A stretch of 64,000 nucleotides of DNA from Hydractinia symbiolongicarpus (taxonomy: Eukaryota > Cnidaria > Hydrozoa > Anthoathecata > Hydractiniidae). Positions 62,262 through 64,000 of the stretch are shown here, one piece after another. Within the stretch, counting starts at the first letter, position 1. Each line of letters opens with the position of its first letter. Below the pieces are notes generated by a model. That model made no database searches and had not been told where the DNA came from. It was given only the letters and a program-made list of their open reading frames with translations. The position numbers and the translations under genes are program-made. The stretch spans positions 13,075,001 through 13,139,000 of the forward strand of contig NC_079886.1 in NCBI RefSeq assembly GCF_029227915.1, read 5' to 3'.

Positions 62262-63065
62262 CAGAGTAATAATTCATTGAAATTGAAATTGTTCAGAAGT
62301 TATTATATATATTCGAATCGTGAAGTTCATACATAGCAATCCTGCATCCTGGAATTTTCAAGATCAGTTATAAAAAAATCCAGTTAAAGTTTTAACTATT
62401 GTTTTAGAATATATACTATATATATGTAAAAAAAAATTATTTTTTATTTATCAAGTTGTATTTTACGCAATAATAATTGCGAATTAGGATACTTATGATG
62501 TGTTTATATACCCCATTGTTCTCCGTTTTAAAGTCTACTTCAAATTTCAGAATCTTTTAGGCTAATGACGGAAATCTTCAAGTCGCAGGGCTTCTTATTT
62601 AAAAATTTTCCCCTGGGCAATAAGCTTATTCACAAGCCTCTATGCAATTCCGTACTGCATTTCTATCATATTCGTCATATTTGGCGGAAAATGTTTCAGC
62701 AGAATAGCTTTCAGACACAATTTGTTAATACAGCACAAGAATTTTTGGAGTTTGGATAAGTCATAAATGTATGCGTAAGTCTTTTGAACGAATTTTAACC
62801 AAAAATCAAAAGCAATGATTACGTGAAATTACACAACAAGAAGGCTAGAGGCGTTTAAAGTGTACATATATTTAATCAAGATCTAACTTTATAGATAGAG
62901 CCTTAGCCAAATGTGAAAATAACGAAAATAATAAGTTCTAACACTGCAGTTTTTATAGATTTCAAACGTCCACCATTTTCCATTTTAATTTTAAATCCCG
63001 TTCTAAATTTGAATGTTTGAAATCGTTATTAGTAATTCGGGGCGCATTAGTGGTAACTATGGCTA
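62262..63065 (+). repeat. Dispersed repeat, inverted partner of 5,967-6,500
   Basis: It shares the ATTCGAATCGTGAAGTTCAT block, the TAATGACGGAAATCTTCAAG block and the terminal GTGGTAACTATGGCTAG with the reverse complement of 5,967-6,500. It has about 270 bp of extra sequence. Its right edge coincides with the start of the second 0.93-kb repeat copy. Confidence 0.7.
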
Positions 63066-64000
63066 GTTTTATGTATGGGAGAAGTTTTTTTCTTACTCTC
63101 AACTTCGCGGGGGAACTTCGGCTCGAACATCCAACCTAGGTTTGATATAACACAACCTGTGTGTTTGGTACCATCAAGACAAAAATAACACTGATCGAGC
63201 AAAACTTATCTTGTCTCGGTTTCTTTGTTGTCTCTGAAGATTTGACTGCCATAAAAAATATTAATCGAGATTCTTTTGTTATGTTAATTTAAAGCTTTGT
63301 AATATTGTCTCGTTTAATATGCTTAAATGTCACTGCAGCCCACGTGAACTTATCTTCAAGAAAAGGTTTGTTTTTCTTTGTCCAAGTTGTTTCGAAACTT
63401 GTTAACAGTAAGTAGAAGGATTACTTATATTTTATATGAAATTAAACTCAGAACGGTTTATGGCGTTGATCCAAAGGCCGCAATTTATAAATGCATCACA
63501 ATTTAAAGTCAATCAAGAACAGAACATTCCGTGTATGGCCATGACTAAAACTGCTTGCATTTTGTTGGTCTTCCCTTCCCGATGGTCTGGCTTGTCGTAA
63601 TAGCTTTAATGATGTAGCTAGGGAGCTAAATACTTATTTTTAAATTCTTGCATTTTATAAGTTAATAGTCGTAAAACTACTCTCACTTGTACTACAGCTA
63701 TCAAGCTAGAACTGCACAAAATAGTGCTTTCATTAGAGTCCCTTTTTTCAGAAGCAACAAAAAACTTTCATCCTGCCCTGTGTAATTTTATCAACAAGGG
63801 TGCTGATAAGCCACATACACTGTAAAAAGTATAGGCGTTTTGGGTGAGTAAAATAACTTCTAAAGGAACCTTTGTGAGGCTGCTATCATGTATTCTTGCG
63901 GTCAGAATGTTCTCCTTCGTTGCTATCCGATGGAGAACAAAGTGGACTTTTCACGGTCAAACCTTCAAAGTAGCAACCTTACTTAAACAGAATTTACAAG
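63066..64000 (+). repeat. 0.93-kb direct repeat, copy 2 (cut by window end)
   Basis: It matches 60,407-61,341 with only a handful of substitutions (for example near 63,324 and 63,796). The left context differs from copy 1, so this is not a simple tandem duplication of a 2.66-kb unit. Confidence 0.92.

Noticed and set aside
63041-63066. Helitron 3' end at GGTAACTATGGCTAG followed by T
   Set aside because: CTAG|T is present but there is no stable hairpin about 10 nt upstream, and the inverted partner at 5,967 shows no 5' TC end.

Overview
This window is animal nuclear DNA. It is AT-rich, intron-bearing and packed with transposable elements. The mix (BEL/Pao, DIRS-type, non-LTR, Helitron, PIF/Harbinger, pogo/Tigger, hAT and Polinton/Maverick remains) suggests a cnidarian, perhaps a hydrozoan. 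That assignment is inference from the style of the elements; nothing in the sequence names the species.

Layout, left to right. 1-6.5 kb: a dispersed repeat, a complete 589-bp non-autonomous Helitron and a decayed BEL/Pao retrotransposon on the minus strand. 6.5-9.6 kb: AT-rich DNA with a 30-bp minisatellite. 9.6-13.5 kb: a nested structure in which an old Helitron copy is split first by a retroelement fragment and then by a tandem array of three more Helitrons. 13.6-14.9 kb: a satellite-like region built on ACTCCGTAT. 16.76-33.23 kb: a full-length but decayed Polinton/Maverick, a virus-like DNA transposon of 16.5 kb with terminal inverted repeats of about 410 bp. It is visibly richer in GC than its flanks. 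33.2-37.5 kb: a palindrome, a tRNA-derived SINE head and a DIRS-type retroelement. 39.6-44.0 kb: a non-LTR fragment fused to two further Polinton pieces joined head to head. 44-49.7 kb: an unknown ORF, a hAT fragment, a pogo/Tigger fragment, a HIRAN-like ORF and a nearly complete 1.7-kb PIF/Harbinger element with its TTA target duplication. 50.05-55.9 kb: the only confident host gene, an hnRNP A/B-like protein with two RRMs and three coding exons that splice in frame. 57.7-60.4 kb: a decayed autonomous Helitron (ubiquitin-protease-like plus Rep N-terminal region) followed by tandem mini-Helitrons. 60.4-64 kb: a 0.93-kb direct duplication and another dispersed repeat.

The Polinton carries a protein-primed family B DNA polymerase with an N-terminal SAP-like segment, a retrovirus-like integrase, a packaging-type ATPase, a double-jelly-roll-type major capsid protein, a penton-like minor capsid protein, several membrane/coiled-coil proteins, a Bro-N-like protein and small zinc-binding proteins. 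Replication, integration and capsid functions are all represented. Stops and frameshifts in the polymerase, integrase, ATPase and capsid genes show that this copy is inactive, while several small or structural ORFs are still open.

The most unusual items are: a Polinton-borne gene with 14 tandem 18-residue Cys/His repeats; the head-to-head fusion of two capsid genes; start codons of a divergent gene pair embedded in one perfect palindrome; hairpins between convergent Polinton genes; and nested Helitron arrays that spread perfect TGACGTCA (CRE) octamers.
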